Positions 1-12,406 of a DNA stretch of 64,000 bases are shown one piece after another (positions within the stretch are counted from its first letter, which is position 1; each line of letters opens with the position of its first letter). The notes under the pieces were generated by a model that ran no database searches, was not told where the DNA came from, and saw only the letters and a program-made list of their open reading frames with translations. Origin of the DNA: Hypholoma sublateritium FD-334 SS-4 (taxonomy: Eukaryota > Basidiomycota > Agaricomycetes > Agaricales > Strophariaceae); contig KN817521.1 in assembly GCA_000827495.1 (NCBI GenBank), forward strand, positions 124,001 to 188,000, given 5' to 3'. A program made the translations under genes and the position numbers.

Positions 1-1324
1 CGGGCAGCAGTTGCGTACGGTGCACGTAGACCCCCCGGAGCACTCGTTTGGAGTGGCGGAGGTTGGCGGTCGTGCGGATGTAGAGGTGGGCCTAGAGATA
101 GAAGAGACAAGAACGAGGGCGCGGTTGCACCGGGCAACCGCAAAGCATCCGCGGCAGTACATCGTGTGGCATTTGGTGCATGTAACATGGAGGAGGGGGA
201 TAATACTGATAGATGAGTCCGCGAGAGACTGAAAGTAGACAAAAAGTTGAAATAGTGCGATTAGATAAAACGATATTACGTACCTGGCTACGCGGTGACG
301 GGACCGGAGTTCCACATTTTGTGCAGCTCCGCGTGGTCATGAAAACATCGCGAGGCTCGGCGAGGGCCTTTGAGGAAGTCGGGGGATTTGCGGTCGACCG
401 GCGACGAGAACGCGGCTCCACGGGTGTTGGCGGGGGGTTCACGAGGTGAACAGACGCCGTAGACTTTTGTGAATCGATGATTGGGGGAGCAACCAGAAGC
501 TGCTGCTGTGGTTGTTGGATGGCACTAGGCGTATTAGGCGAGATTGAAGGCTGGCGTTCTGTGCGCCGCCTCTTAGAACTGGTAGCATCAGGCGCTTGTG
601 TGTGTGAAGTAGAAGTAGATGCGGATGATGATGAATGCTGAGTGGAAGACGATGCAGAAGACGATGCAGGAGACATAGAGATATACAACCTTGTAACAGG
701 GGACTCTGGCTCCCGCTTGGAGAGAGATTGGTGTTCAATGCGTAAAGACTGGGAAGCAGATGAGGACGGAACTGAATTAGTAACACGTGAAGATTCGACA
801 TGAGTTGATAGAGATAAGCGGGGATGAAGAGACGGTCGGGAGGAGAATGCCTGCGCCGAGGCAGATGAGGACGGTTTTCGGTCATGATGTGAGATGGCCG
901 GCGATTTTTGCTTCGCAGAGTCGGAGGCTGAAGATGTCCCGGTCTTGGATTCTGGGGATGCGATCGTCACAGTGATCGTCGGCGTCGCATAGACGCTGGC
1001 GCTTGAGCCTGCAGAATTACTGGCGCTGGAACTGGAACTGGCACTGCTGGACATTGCAGCGGTCGCCCGTCGGTGATTCTCTTCAGCAGCTGTTTCCTCG
1101 GAGAGACGCATAGCCTTGGCGACATTGAAAGCTTCGAGGGCCTCCCTCTGGGCAAGCACGAAAGCTGTCTGATCTATGGATTTCCAGAGGGATGCTGTGA
1201 AGTTTGCGGCGTCATCGTCGACAACAAAGTCACGGAGGCTGAAGGAGCCAGGGTTTGTGTCGATCTTGGACATCTGGGGCGGAGCTTGGGGCGGTGGGAT
1301 GGTGTTGACGGCTGCGGGAGGCAT
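1..1324 (-). CDS. Serine-rich zinc-binding protein, RBR/ubiquitin-ligase-like (partial at left edge)
   Basis: Partial gene: it starts at 1324 and runs off position 1. The N-terminal ~90 residues (SLRDFVVDDDAANF, then a helical, Glu/Ala-rich stretch) are followed by ~220 residues of Ser/Ala low complexity with repeated SSSAS blocks and basic patches. A GTACGT...TTTCAG intron lies at about 229-282 (reverse strand). Joining across it links CTKCGTPVPSPRSQ to a second cysteine cluster, VTCTKCHTMYCRGC, and further Cys before the window edge. A second, weaker intron (GTTCTT...CGAG, about 41-105) would bring CNRAL next to CSGGSTCTVRNCC. The Cx2C / Cx2C...Cx2C spacing resembles the zinc-binding part of basidiomycete RING-in-between-RING or UBC-type ubiquitin proteins. 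That is inference: the catalytic part lies outside the window. Confidence 0.6.
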
Positions 1325-3970
1325 TTTAGAGGGGCGAGGGGATGTGGAAGTGCTGTGACTGTGGCATGTCTAATAGGCCGTTTATCGATCTATCAGCACA
1401 TAGCTGATGATAGCGATGGGTCAAGAATGAAAACCCAATTAGCCATACACGTGTAGGCCGCGTTTCCTCTCATCCGGCCGACCTTTTCCCACTGCCCTGC
1501 CGCAACTCACTCAGACACGATCATCCTACACTGAAGAAACAGTAAATTGGCATGATCACCATCGCTGAGAGCCTCAAAAGCGTCCTAATCTCACAACTAT
1601 AAAATCCAAACTCCCTGGATTATCCGTCATCGCCGGCGGCAACGTGCCTCTGCCGTAGATTTCGACAACTGTTCGCGACACCCTGGACCAAGCTGTACAA
1701 GCTTTACACGAGGCATGTCAGCGGTCGTGTACGAAACGAAATCATTCCATGAATCTCTCCCGCGACTCGTTTGACTCATAGCCTCGATGCTGAGCGTAGC
1801 TCCGTCCTTTCAATTGCTAAAATTATACCGGAAGGATTACAGGAGAAGATGGGACTGTCAGCTCAGTCAAGTGCTCCAACCACCCCACGTATTCCTGGAG
1901 ACACTGAGCGAATGATGGGCGCGAGAAGCAACTCGGGCGAGCTGTCATCTAATAGCATCGCGTTGGCCGACATTGTCCCTATCATGCTTGCGCCACAGAG
2001 GAAAATAGCCAACGCGGTGGTCTACAATCGATTAGATAGCGTGTAAGCATACATACCAACCCTAGAGGATTGAGTGTATCTGAATCCTATCTACAATGCC
2101 GCCATCTGACCCCCTCACGTATCTTTTATTGCACTAATGTTAGCGGCTCCTGCTTCCAACAGGGTTCCAGTGTCGTACTTAGCATACAAATACAGTTGTA
2201 CGTTGTACCTGTGTAAGGAATAGCCACGAAATTATTTTCCACGTATGTATGTCACCATCACGTTCATTGACCGTTGACGCGCCTTCAGCGCCCCGCGGAG
2301 CACGAGGACGCACACAATGTATGATCATCATTATATTGATGCCCCAAATTGCTCCCCTCCCGAAATTCAGACATCTTTACACACCGTTAGCGTTAATACG
2401 AGTACAGCATATCTAAGCATGACTGGTGTGATCGGTGCTACCAGCAGTCAAGTTTTAATGCACGCACGCGTGTTGCACCCGTGCTGCCAATCAATGGGCG
2501 CTTATTATTCGCCGCAGCGCGACACGCCCTGCATGTAACACTAATTATGCACTAATTTTCCCATACACTGATCGCATAATAATGCCCTAACCCTATAAAC
2601 CTTTAGTTGGCTCTCGAAGGCCGTATGCCGTTAAGTATCTATTTGTGTCGCTCAAGGCCCGACAGCCGAATCGAGCGCTAAACGCGCGCCTATAAGTAGT
2701 AGCGGCATTGCGTGCCGTGTTCATCGATGGTGCCACTTTTTCGGTCTGGGACGCTGAAAAGTAGCGAGGGATTTGAAAATATTTAAAAAATATCAGGCCT
2801 GCCCACTGGTCTCTTGACGTAGCCATCTCAACGTTTAGTTTCGTCACAAACTATTTCCGACTTCGGTAACGATCTGATGTTATCATTTCCCAAGAAAGCT
2901 TATGACACCCATAAGCTGCGACACCGGTCGGAATAAACAAAAAAAATCCTAGCATGTAGCAGCGCGCTGGACTTTTTTGTTCGGATTTTAGCAAGATTTT
3001 AGCGACCACTGATGCCATCCTTGATCATCTCCAGATGCAGCGTGCAAGGTTGCCGGCGAGCCTGCCGCTTATGGAGTCGCCCACCGTTGAACACCGAGCT
3101 CTTTGCGCTCCGCTATACAATCCCATCCCTTCGAAAAATAGACCACATCGGCTCTACGTCTCTCTACGCCCAGCACATAGCAGCCGCAGCCCCAGTGAAG
3201 TAGCGAGTCTGCCAGTGGAAACACCTCGCCAGCCCGGCGCCCGGGATGATTCCGGGCCCGTTGTGGCACAATCAATCAAAGGGGACTTGATGATGGATGG
3301 ATATAGATCGAGTAGATCATTGTATGGCACTTGAACGCGCTGCCCTATTTCGAGTAGCTGCCCTGCCTTGCCTGCAGTACATACCCTGCCCCAGCCCGGC
3401 TGGTGAGTTAGCGGCTCGCGGGTCGCCAGGGCCCTGGCTCGCCGCACGTATTTGTCATGTCGGCAATGGATGTGTTCTTTCGCGTTGCGTCTTACCGCGC
3501 AGTAACACCGTGCGCAGCGCCCGCGAACCCCCAAGCAGGATGCTGTGGGCGAGAGCGAAAGAAGGCTGTGGGGGATTGCCAAGGAAAAATCGCGTGAGCG
3601 TGGACAGTAAATGCAGTAGACAGCCAGGCGATAAGGGCGGGTCATGAGGACCTCCCTGGCCCAACAGTGCCATTTCCCGTTGGCATGGGCTTCTGGCGAA
3701 GGAAGAAATTTGAAATATTTTCTTCTTTGGCAGCGTGTGAGTGCTCTGTCCAACTTCGTGGAATAGAAAGAATTCCAAAGAGGCGTCGCACGAGCAGTTT
3801 GACAGCCGTAAACTTGTGTGTGGGATGCGTGTGGCAAAGACTGTTTATCCACCAGATGACTATTCTCACACATAGCAGACATACTATTCTTTTAAAAATG
3901 GAAGCCCAATGAAAGAGTGCCAGGAGAATGAGCTTAATTATATTTTAGTAATGGCCTAGACAACTCTGCC

Positions 3971-4003
3971 TGAAGTTTGAACAGCAATAAACTTCAAACT
4001 TCA
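3971..4003. repeat. Perfect inverted repeat (11-bp arms, 11-nt loop)
   Basis: TGAAGTTTGAA at 3971-3981 is matched by its exact reverse complement TTCAAACTTCA at 3993-4003. It lies in a gene-empty stretch with no open frame across it. It could be a hairpin, a short terminal-repeat relic or a binding site for a dimeric protein; nothing nearby decides. Confidence 0.6.
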
Positions 4004-4670
4004 AAAGGGACCAGAGCTCATTGCAGCTTGATTGCAGCGGTCAATTAAACCAGCCATGCACCGGGAAACACAAGTGCCGCTCCGCCCATATGTACCATTG
4101 TTAGAGGCGAATATAAGGAGCTGCCCTTTGAAGAATATATGTACAATGATACCCAAGCGACACATTGACTTTTCTACCGTGGCATATCGCAGTCTTGGTC
4201 AGAGCACGGATCTCATGAATCAGAGTCCGACGACATATTCGTAGAAAGGATCTAATCAATCAACAAGTAGATAGTACCAAACCACGGAAAGCCATGGACA
4301 CCGCTGGGGGACCTGTCGGACCCATACGGCCCTGATGGACCGCTCGGCGGCTAGCCGACAGGTGAGCTTGAGGTGAGCCGATGCGCGCCACAGCGAGCCA
4401 CATGGAGAAGTCATGAATATTGAACGGGGTACCAAAATTGATGATGAGATGGTTCGTGCTGAGTTCGTATTTTTTAATGGGACGCCGCCTACAAGTTCAT
4501 ACAAGAGGCCCTTCTCAGACGCGTGCCGGGTATTGTCAAGTGTCAGGCCTCTGTGCCATAAGTAGTGCAGCCGCGCAGAAGTTGTTTGTTCATCTACGTA
4601 CACATTGGGTAGTGCTTTTCGTCTACAGATCATTGGCCAGGCCTCCAAAGGCTCGATGTGACAGCGCAAA

Positions 4671-4690
4671 GGAAAAGGAAAAGGAAAAGG
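4671..4690. repeat. GGAAAA simple repeat
   Basis: About three tandem copies of the hexamer GGAAAA. This is a short microsatellite-like tract in non-coding sequence with no sign of function. Confidence 0.7.
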
Positions 4691-5222
4691 TGATCTTCGA
4701 GCGACGAGGTCAGATCATCCGTAAGATCATTGTCAACTTCTTGAAGTTTCTGAAGAGAATTTTGGGAAAGAAACACAATAAATCCGCAGCAAATACGCAC
4801 CTTGAAGCATTTAGTTAATCAGCTAAGCCTGGCGCGATGTTTCGATAAGCATCTCTTGTAGCTGATTGACATGTTTTTTTGCTAGGGCCCCAGCGGCGTA
4901 TTGCGGGGAAAATAATGTGTACGATAGTAATGCAGAAGTGTAGTACGGCTAGTCATGCGTAGAACTAGAAATGGTCCTTCTATCCGAGTAGTTGGCGAGG
5001 ATTGCTTTCCAGTGGTTGCCGTTTAATCTGACATCCAGAAGATTCAATGGGTTTCAGTCAGTTGAATGGTTATAGTTATCTATTTACCATTGATCAACTC
5101 ATATATTCACACTGATAAGTTAAGGACCTCAAGATGAAGATAGGGGGAACTGGGGGATGTAGTGCAAGTTAATATATTCTAGAGATCGGCGCATTCAACA
5201 GTGATTAAGAATGTACTTGCTG

Positions 5223-6770
5223 TTATAAACGAATAACATCCCCGTCACCCAGATCGCGACCTCTTGCAGCCGTCGCAGCGTTAAGTTGCATGCCATTCGA
5301 CGGTGATATGCTTTCGCCTCCACCGGATGCTTCTTGAGAAGAGGTCGCACTTGACGTTGGCACTGTATTTGCTAAATTTACGTCGCCGAGTTCCTGTGCG
5401 TCTTCATCATCGTAACCAAGCATAACATCTCGCTCTCCATGCGCGTCAGGTACTGTGCTAGCATTCTGAGGAGCACTAAATCTTGTCTGCGACGTGGGTT
5501 CTATAGGCATTCCAGTAGGAGAAGGAGATAAAAATGACAGCGACTGAGCAGCATTCACTTTGGATTGATGGGAGATTGGATTAATATCAGCGCTCTGGAA
5601 CGCCGCGGACCGGTTTCTGCCAGGTTGTGGACGGATAAAATTAGCATTACTTCCAAATTTGCTATTACGGAAGTCGGCGCCTGTGTCGAGGTCCTCTTCG
5701 CGACTCAAGCCAGCTGCTTGTGAGTAGTGGCTGACGGGATTGGTTGTGGGCAGACCGCTAGAGGGCATGGCGCTGTAACTTCCATTACCATTACCTCTTG
5801 ATACCCCGATGTCCAAAGTAGATATCAAATCTTTGATCCAATCCCAAGCTTCGCGGACGTGGTAATTCATGCTTTCGACGGAAAACTGAGGGATTTGATC
5901 AAATCCTCTAAGCTGAAGCACGAATCGGTTATAGAGCACGCCGAGTATAGTGTACGTCATGAGAAGAACAAGGAATCTAAAGAGGAGTAAGTTCACACAC
6001 ACATAAACTTGCAAAGATACTCACATAGCTGCGAGGGTAGCAAAGAGGCCCCACATCCCACCGCCTTCAGATGTTGGGCATGCGTACTGAAGCCTAGGTT
6101 CAACAGGTATAGAATATACGAAGTAAGGATATACATACGCGAGTTCGCCATTCAATAACATATGCGCATGCCACTTCGTCGTCGCCCGGTGGCAGCTGGG
6201 CAAGAAGTTGTGGAGATCCCGGACTATATATGGACGTGTCGCATACAAATTCCACCATGGATGACGCTCTTATTTCTGTTGTCTGATCGCCCACTTTTGG
6301 CTTGCAACGCGAGCCTTGGGTCATAACAAATCGCGGCCGAGAGTCAAATATGCTAAGCAGGGTATTGACCTTTCTAAGGAGATAGAGTCATGTTTATTGA
6401 AGAGCTACGCGCAAGAGATCTGGACTTACCCTATTACGAAATCCCCATGGCCGCGACGTATAAAGCCTCCAACATCGCCTGCGTCGATAGAGTCGTCCAT
6501 TCCAAACAGATCGGTTCTGACATTTTGACAGACATTCAGCCATATAGATTGGTTTGTTGAGGTCTTGACTTCGTAGTCTTTACTGGGGCCAATTGTCATT
6601 TAAGGGGCTGCGCCGTCACGAAGTGAGCACTGGCAATACCTCGATCTAAGAGGATTCAGGTCGTAATATTTTCCATTATCATGAAGGGTACACGGCTTTT
6701 CCTGTGCAAATACGCCGTGCGGGACGCAGACCAGAAGTAAAATGGCACAGATTGCCGGACTGGAAAACAT
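5223..6770 (-). CDS. MRH / Atg27-Mrl1-like type I membrane receptor
   Basis: A single-pass membrane protein of the mannose-6-phosphate-receptor-homology type (fungal Mrl1/Atg27 group), expected to cycle between Golgi, endosome/vacuole and pre-autophagosomal membranes. Reading from 6770: signal peptide (SSPAICAILLLVCVPHGVFA), then the lumenal start KPCTLHDNGKYYDLNPL, typical of MRH domains. Later exons give SSKDYEVKTS, FGMDDSIDAGDVGG and conserved cysteines (RCKPK, EFVCDTS, EVACAYVIEWRT, YACPTSEGGG). A transmembrane helix follows (LFATLAAIFLVLLMTYTILG), then cytosolic LYNRFVLQLRGFDQIPQFS and a long Ser/Asn-rich tail ending at 5223. Four introns are needed; one falls inside the transmembrane segment at about 6014-6023. 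The start at 6770 is chosen because it opens directly with the signal peptide; the in-frame ATG at 6842 would add 24 residues ahead of it. It is divergent from the complex I gene. The exact subfamily (Mrl1 versus Atg27) is not settled. Confidence 0.8.
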
Positions 6771-6916
6771 AGGAACTTGGAAGGTAAGGAAACATGAACT
6801 ACGCACAACAGTTGTGACACAAAGTTTCGACGTGGTTGTCACACTCGGTCGTCACGAATCTCTCGTCACGTTGTCTCCCGCCAAACTCCGGTTCCAGAGC
6901 TCTATCTACAGCGACC
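6771..6916. promoter_or_regulatory. Shared promoter between two divergent genes
   Basis: Only about 146 bp separate the chosen start codons of the MRH-type receptor (minus) and the complex I 49 kDa subunit (plus), so both promoters and 5' leaders must share this interval. I see no clear TATA box. The position is inferred from the two gene starts. Confidence 0.5.
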
Positions 6917-8950
<2,034 letters not shown>

Positions 8951-11171
8951 ACGATGCTTTAAAATAGAACTATTACATGCCTTTGGTGACTGCACTTGGA
9001 GACGTGCTGTCTCAAGCCCAAATGGACCCGCTTGTGGCATATAATGCACCTAAATACAGGGCTTCTATTTTGGTCGACGTTTACATATTTGTAAGGTAAG
9101 TCATGTTCGCATTCTAACCAAGTGTAATCTCCGCGGAACTTCTGCAAGCAGTGTGCAGAGTTTCCAGTGTCGCTCCTGAGTGCAAAGCTTGCGCCAAACA
9201 CATTGATGGTAACAAAAAATACAATGGACCTGTCTTTCTCCACAAATGAAATCTTACACAAAGCGACGCATGCCAGAGCTGCTGGTATCTTGCGATACGC
9301 ACTGGCTATTCTTTCGATGCCCAATTTCTCTTTCACGGACACCACCAAAGATGTTAAACTTTTCTTTTTCAAAGCCGTCTGTGGCACCAGATCTAAATAT
9401 CTACACCAGAAGGTCGGTGGATAAATTCCCTCTAAAGTCAGGTTTATTTCAGAATGCACAGTAAGTTAATTTCGCTTTTGTACAATGGTTTCTCCTAAGT
9501 ACCTGTCGCTGACCTCATGTTTAGCAAGCATGCCGCGGGAATTTGGAAGGTCAGAATATTGATATGAGGATTAATTGTATCAACTTCCGTTAAATATGGG
9601 GGACTCATGCTCTCAAACTCGCCGCTTGTAGACCATTATTATCTTTTTAAGTAGGGGCCGGATGGCGGGCCATGGCGCCGACGTCGACTGTGAAACAGTT
9701 TTGTTCAATGCTGTCACAGGTTATTGCCCGCTGTGTGCCAGATTGAAGACAAGCCGTCCAGTTGCAACGATCATATTTTTTTTGCCACCAATAATTGGAT
9801 GCAGTTGTATTGATTACAATGGTCACTGAATCGTTGAAAGTAAGTGAAACCGTGATTTCAAAATTTACTTCTGACGGAACTCTGAAGCGTGCAGTGCATT
9901 GCAATCGATTCAGAAGCTACACTTCAAATCTCGCCAGCGAACTGAGCCATGTCGTCGATTCATCAGCCTTGTAGCTTGACAACGGAATCTTTTAAGATGG
10001 CATGATAAGACTGTTTACCCTTTAAAATTAGCTACAAAAACAATATAATAACTGCACTACTAAATAAGTAGTGTTACCCCTCCCCTACATAGGTAGATCC
10101 ACAGAGAACATTAGGTGAGCGACACAAAAGACAGTAAGTATTGAATATTATATATAAGTATACAAACCCGAGATGGGCCATGCAAAAATTACGAGGCAAA
10201 TGTCACGATTTAGTAACCATCGATGTATAGCCGCATACTTGGGCCTGACTGCCAAAATGAAGTAAATTTGAAGGGACTACATAAGGGCGATTCAGACAAG
10301 CGAAGCTGGTGAAGCGTGAGAATAACACAGAAAGTGAGATTTTAATCGTTGCGAACGACCTGAAGCATGTCTTCGGCGCCTATGTAAATGGTAAGACCTT
10401 CGTATTAATGAAAGTTTACCTGGCCTTACCATCAGTGTCACCGTGGTTTAGCCGGTTGGTAGCAGTTGGTAGAGTCTATCAACCTCACATGAACCTTACT
10501 CGACTTCTTTGGGACAGATGCACACACGAATATTTTGCAAACAAAATCGTTCGGCTCAGGGGATGAGTCAGCCTTGAGCCAACCTTGTAAAAATAATTCG
10601 CCGCGAATCCCAAGAGTCTTTAATTTGAGATAATTGCGAGTTGATTCCGAGCGATCATTCTCTTATTATTAGGGCTGCCGCAAGCGTCCAAACAAGATCA
10701 AATTCTACTTTGACCTCCTGCCAAGTTCCAACCTCCTGCGTTATTTCTTCTAGAAACTCATGAAATTCGTAAGGTCCAAATATTGCAGGTAAGTATCAAG
10801 GTATACTATACCGTGTTTACTAATGCTTGCCGCATTCTCGCAGATGCTTGAAGTTCTAAAACCAATGAAAATTTAAAAGGGACGCGATGGTGCCACTGGA
10901 GTACTATTTATGTGACTATGCGTCGTAAGACAGCGTAGTGAAATCTGCCGCATGCGGCCTTACGAAGCATTTAGTATGCCTTGTGCCCAACTTTGGCCTA
11001 ACTTGTGCCAAAACCAAGTCAAAACCTTTAAATTTGCAGAACCTCGGCAGGCATCAGCCGAAGTCCAGTGTTATATTTCGTTATCGAAGCCAAATCGAAG
11101 CCAAACTCGAGTAAGTATCATAGGTCTTCCTACTACGTCACTCCCGCTTATACCTTTTTTCTCCCTTCAGA
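8951..11171. other. Intergenic stretch, no recognised gene
   Basis: Contains the 3' flank of the complex I gene and the 5' flank of the NIF3-like gene. A minus-strand ORF at 8959-9459 (166 codons, with a late CxxC...HxxxC pattern: FRCIICHKRVHLGLRQHVSKC) and overlapping plus ORFs around 9167-9464 are the only long frames. I cannot assign either. From about 9.9 to 10.9 kb the sequence is AT-rich and full of stops. A GTAAGT...CAG pair at about 11110-11170 is probably a 5' UTR intron of the next gene. Confidence 0.4.
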
Positions 11172-12406
11172 ATGAACAATATTCTTTTGAAGTCTGTGTG
11201 CAAGGCCATGGAACGTGTTGCCCCGCTACGGCTTGCTGAAAAATGGGACAATGTCAGACTTGCACTGCATCTATGCTAAAATTCGAATATTAAAATTTAA
11301 CGGTATCTTGCCATCTCCAGGTCGGCCTCCTGCTCGGTTCGTCTTGTCGCAGCTTATCAACGATCTTGTACGCGAGAGACCGACGCGAGATGCTTAGAAT
11401 CGCCTGTGCAAAAACAAGGACGTAAAGTTCTTCTAACTATTGAGTAAGTTTGCTTACCAGTGCTGCCCAACATGCAGAAGGAACTAATTAGTGTTGTATT
11501 AGCTTGACTTCTGCCGTCTTAGCAGAATCATTGTCGAAAGACGCTTCGATCATCGTAACTTATCATCCGACCATATTCCAAGGACTAAAGTCGATCACAC
11601 TTTCGAATCCACTCCAAAATTCGCTCTTACAATGTGCTGCGCAAGGGATATCTGTCTATAGCCCACATACGGCACTTGACTCCGTTTGGGGTGGGATTAA
11701 CGACTGGTTGGCGGAAGGCCTGATGGCTGGCAAGGAGGACGGCCAAATTCGCTCACTTGCTGGCGATAAATTGAATGCCACAAGTGGCGAGAGCGAAGGG
11801 GGCGAAGGAAGGCTGGTCACGTTGAATAACGCGATAGGGATAGATGTTCTGGAAAAGAGGGTAAAGGCATACCTTCAACTCTCTCAAAGTTTGTTTGTTT
11901 CTTCTTTCATTCGTCTCACGCCGCGTGCTAACTATCTTGAACGTTCTGTTATTTAAAATATCAATTACAGTTCAAGTTGGATATCCTCAAGGCCTATCAC
12001 GTTTATTGCCGGTGCGCACTATTGCCATATGTGCTGGGTCGGGTGGCCCTATGCTGGGCGGTCAGGATGCGGATGTATATCTCACAGGGGAGATGCAACA
12101 CGTACGCATTCTTTACTCTTTGCTGCTGCAAATAAGCTCATAATTGTGATCTCAGCACGAGGTTTTAGCTGCAGTCGCAGCTGGGAAGTACGTGATTCTT
12201 TGTAAGTTCTTGCATCAAATTCATGTCATTGTTGCATCCTGAAGTGACTCGCAGGCGGCCACACAAATACCGAACGTGGCTATCTTCCTATACTCGCTGC
12301 AAAGTTACGAAAGGAGCTTCTGGGCGAGGAATACAAGAACCAAGGAGTGGAAGAGGTGGAAATATTTGTCAGCCAAAAAGATTGTCATCCACTTGAATTC
12401 GTCTGA
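11172..12406 (+). CDS. NIF3: NIF3-like (NGG1-interacting factor 3 / GTP cyclohydrolase I type 2 homologue) protein
   Basis: Member of the conserved NIF3/YbgI family of metal-binding toroid-forming proteins, of poorly defined biochemical role. The start at 11172 lies just after a probable 5' UTR intron acceptor. Splicing gives CKAMERVAPLRLAEKWDNVG, LLLESPVQKQGRKVLLTIDL, TSAVLAESL, SIIVTYHPTIFQGLKSIT (the YHP metal-ligand motif), GISVYSPHTALDSVWGGIND (SPHTALD motif), VQVGYPQGLSRLLPVRTIAI, CAGSGGPMLGGQDADVYLTG (GSG and TGE motif), HHEVLAAVAAGKYVILCGHT, NTERGYLPILAAKLRKEL and DCHPLEFV. About six short introns. The 54-nt intron 2 (GTTCGT...TTAG) has a weak donor but is needed to restore the VGLLLE block. 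All family motifs are present at normal spacing. Confidence 0.93.

Larger units (their letters stand above)
1325..5222. other. Gene-poor stretch, no convincing gene
   Basis: No ORF or splice chain here gives a protein I recognise. At 1551-2046 (+) short coding-like pieces (from a start at 1551, then KLPGLSVIAGG, then an ORF at 1771-2046) are separated by stops in different frames. They could be a broken gene or an unresolved exon chain. At 3035-3882 overlapping ORFs on both strands, including a 242-codon one on the minus strand, sit in a GC-rich patch and look like chance. A GGAAAA simple repeat lies at 4671-4690 and a perfect stem-loop at 3971-4003. Confidence 0.4.

Noticed and set aside
3154..3882. 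242-codon minus-strand ORF
   Set aside because: Overlapped by several unrelated ORFs on the other strand, no motif, Cys/Arg-rich random-looking composition in a GC-rich patch.
8959..9459. 166-codon minus ORF with a CxxC...HxxxC pattern as a zinc-finger gene
   Set aside because: Only one partial Cys/His pattern, no family similarity, and overlapping plus-strand ORFs of equal quality; left unassigned.
10441..10500. tRNA-like stretch (GGTTTAGCCGGTTGGTAGCAGTTGGTAGAG)
   Set aside because: The D-arm-like words do not extend into an acceptor stem, anticodon arm or T-loop, so it is not a tRNA.
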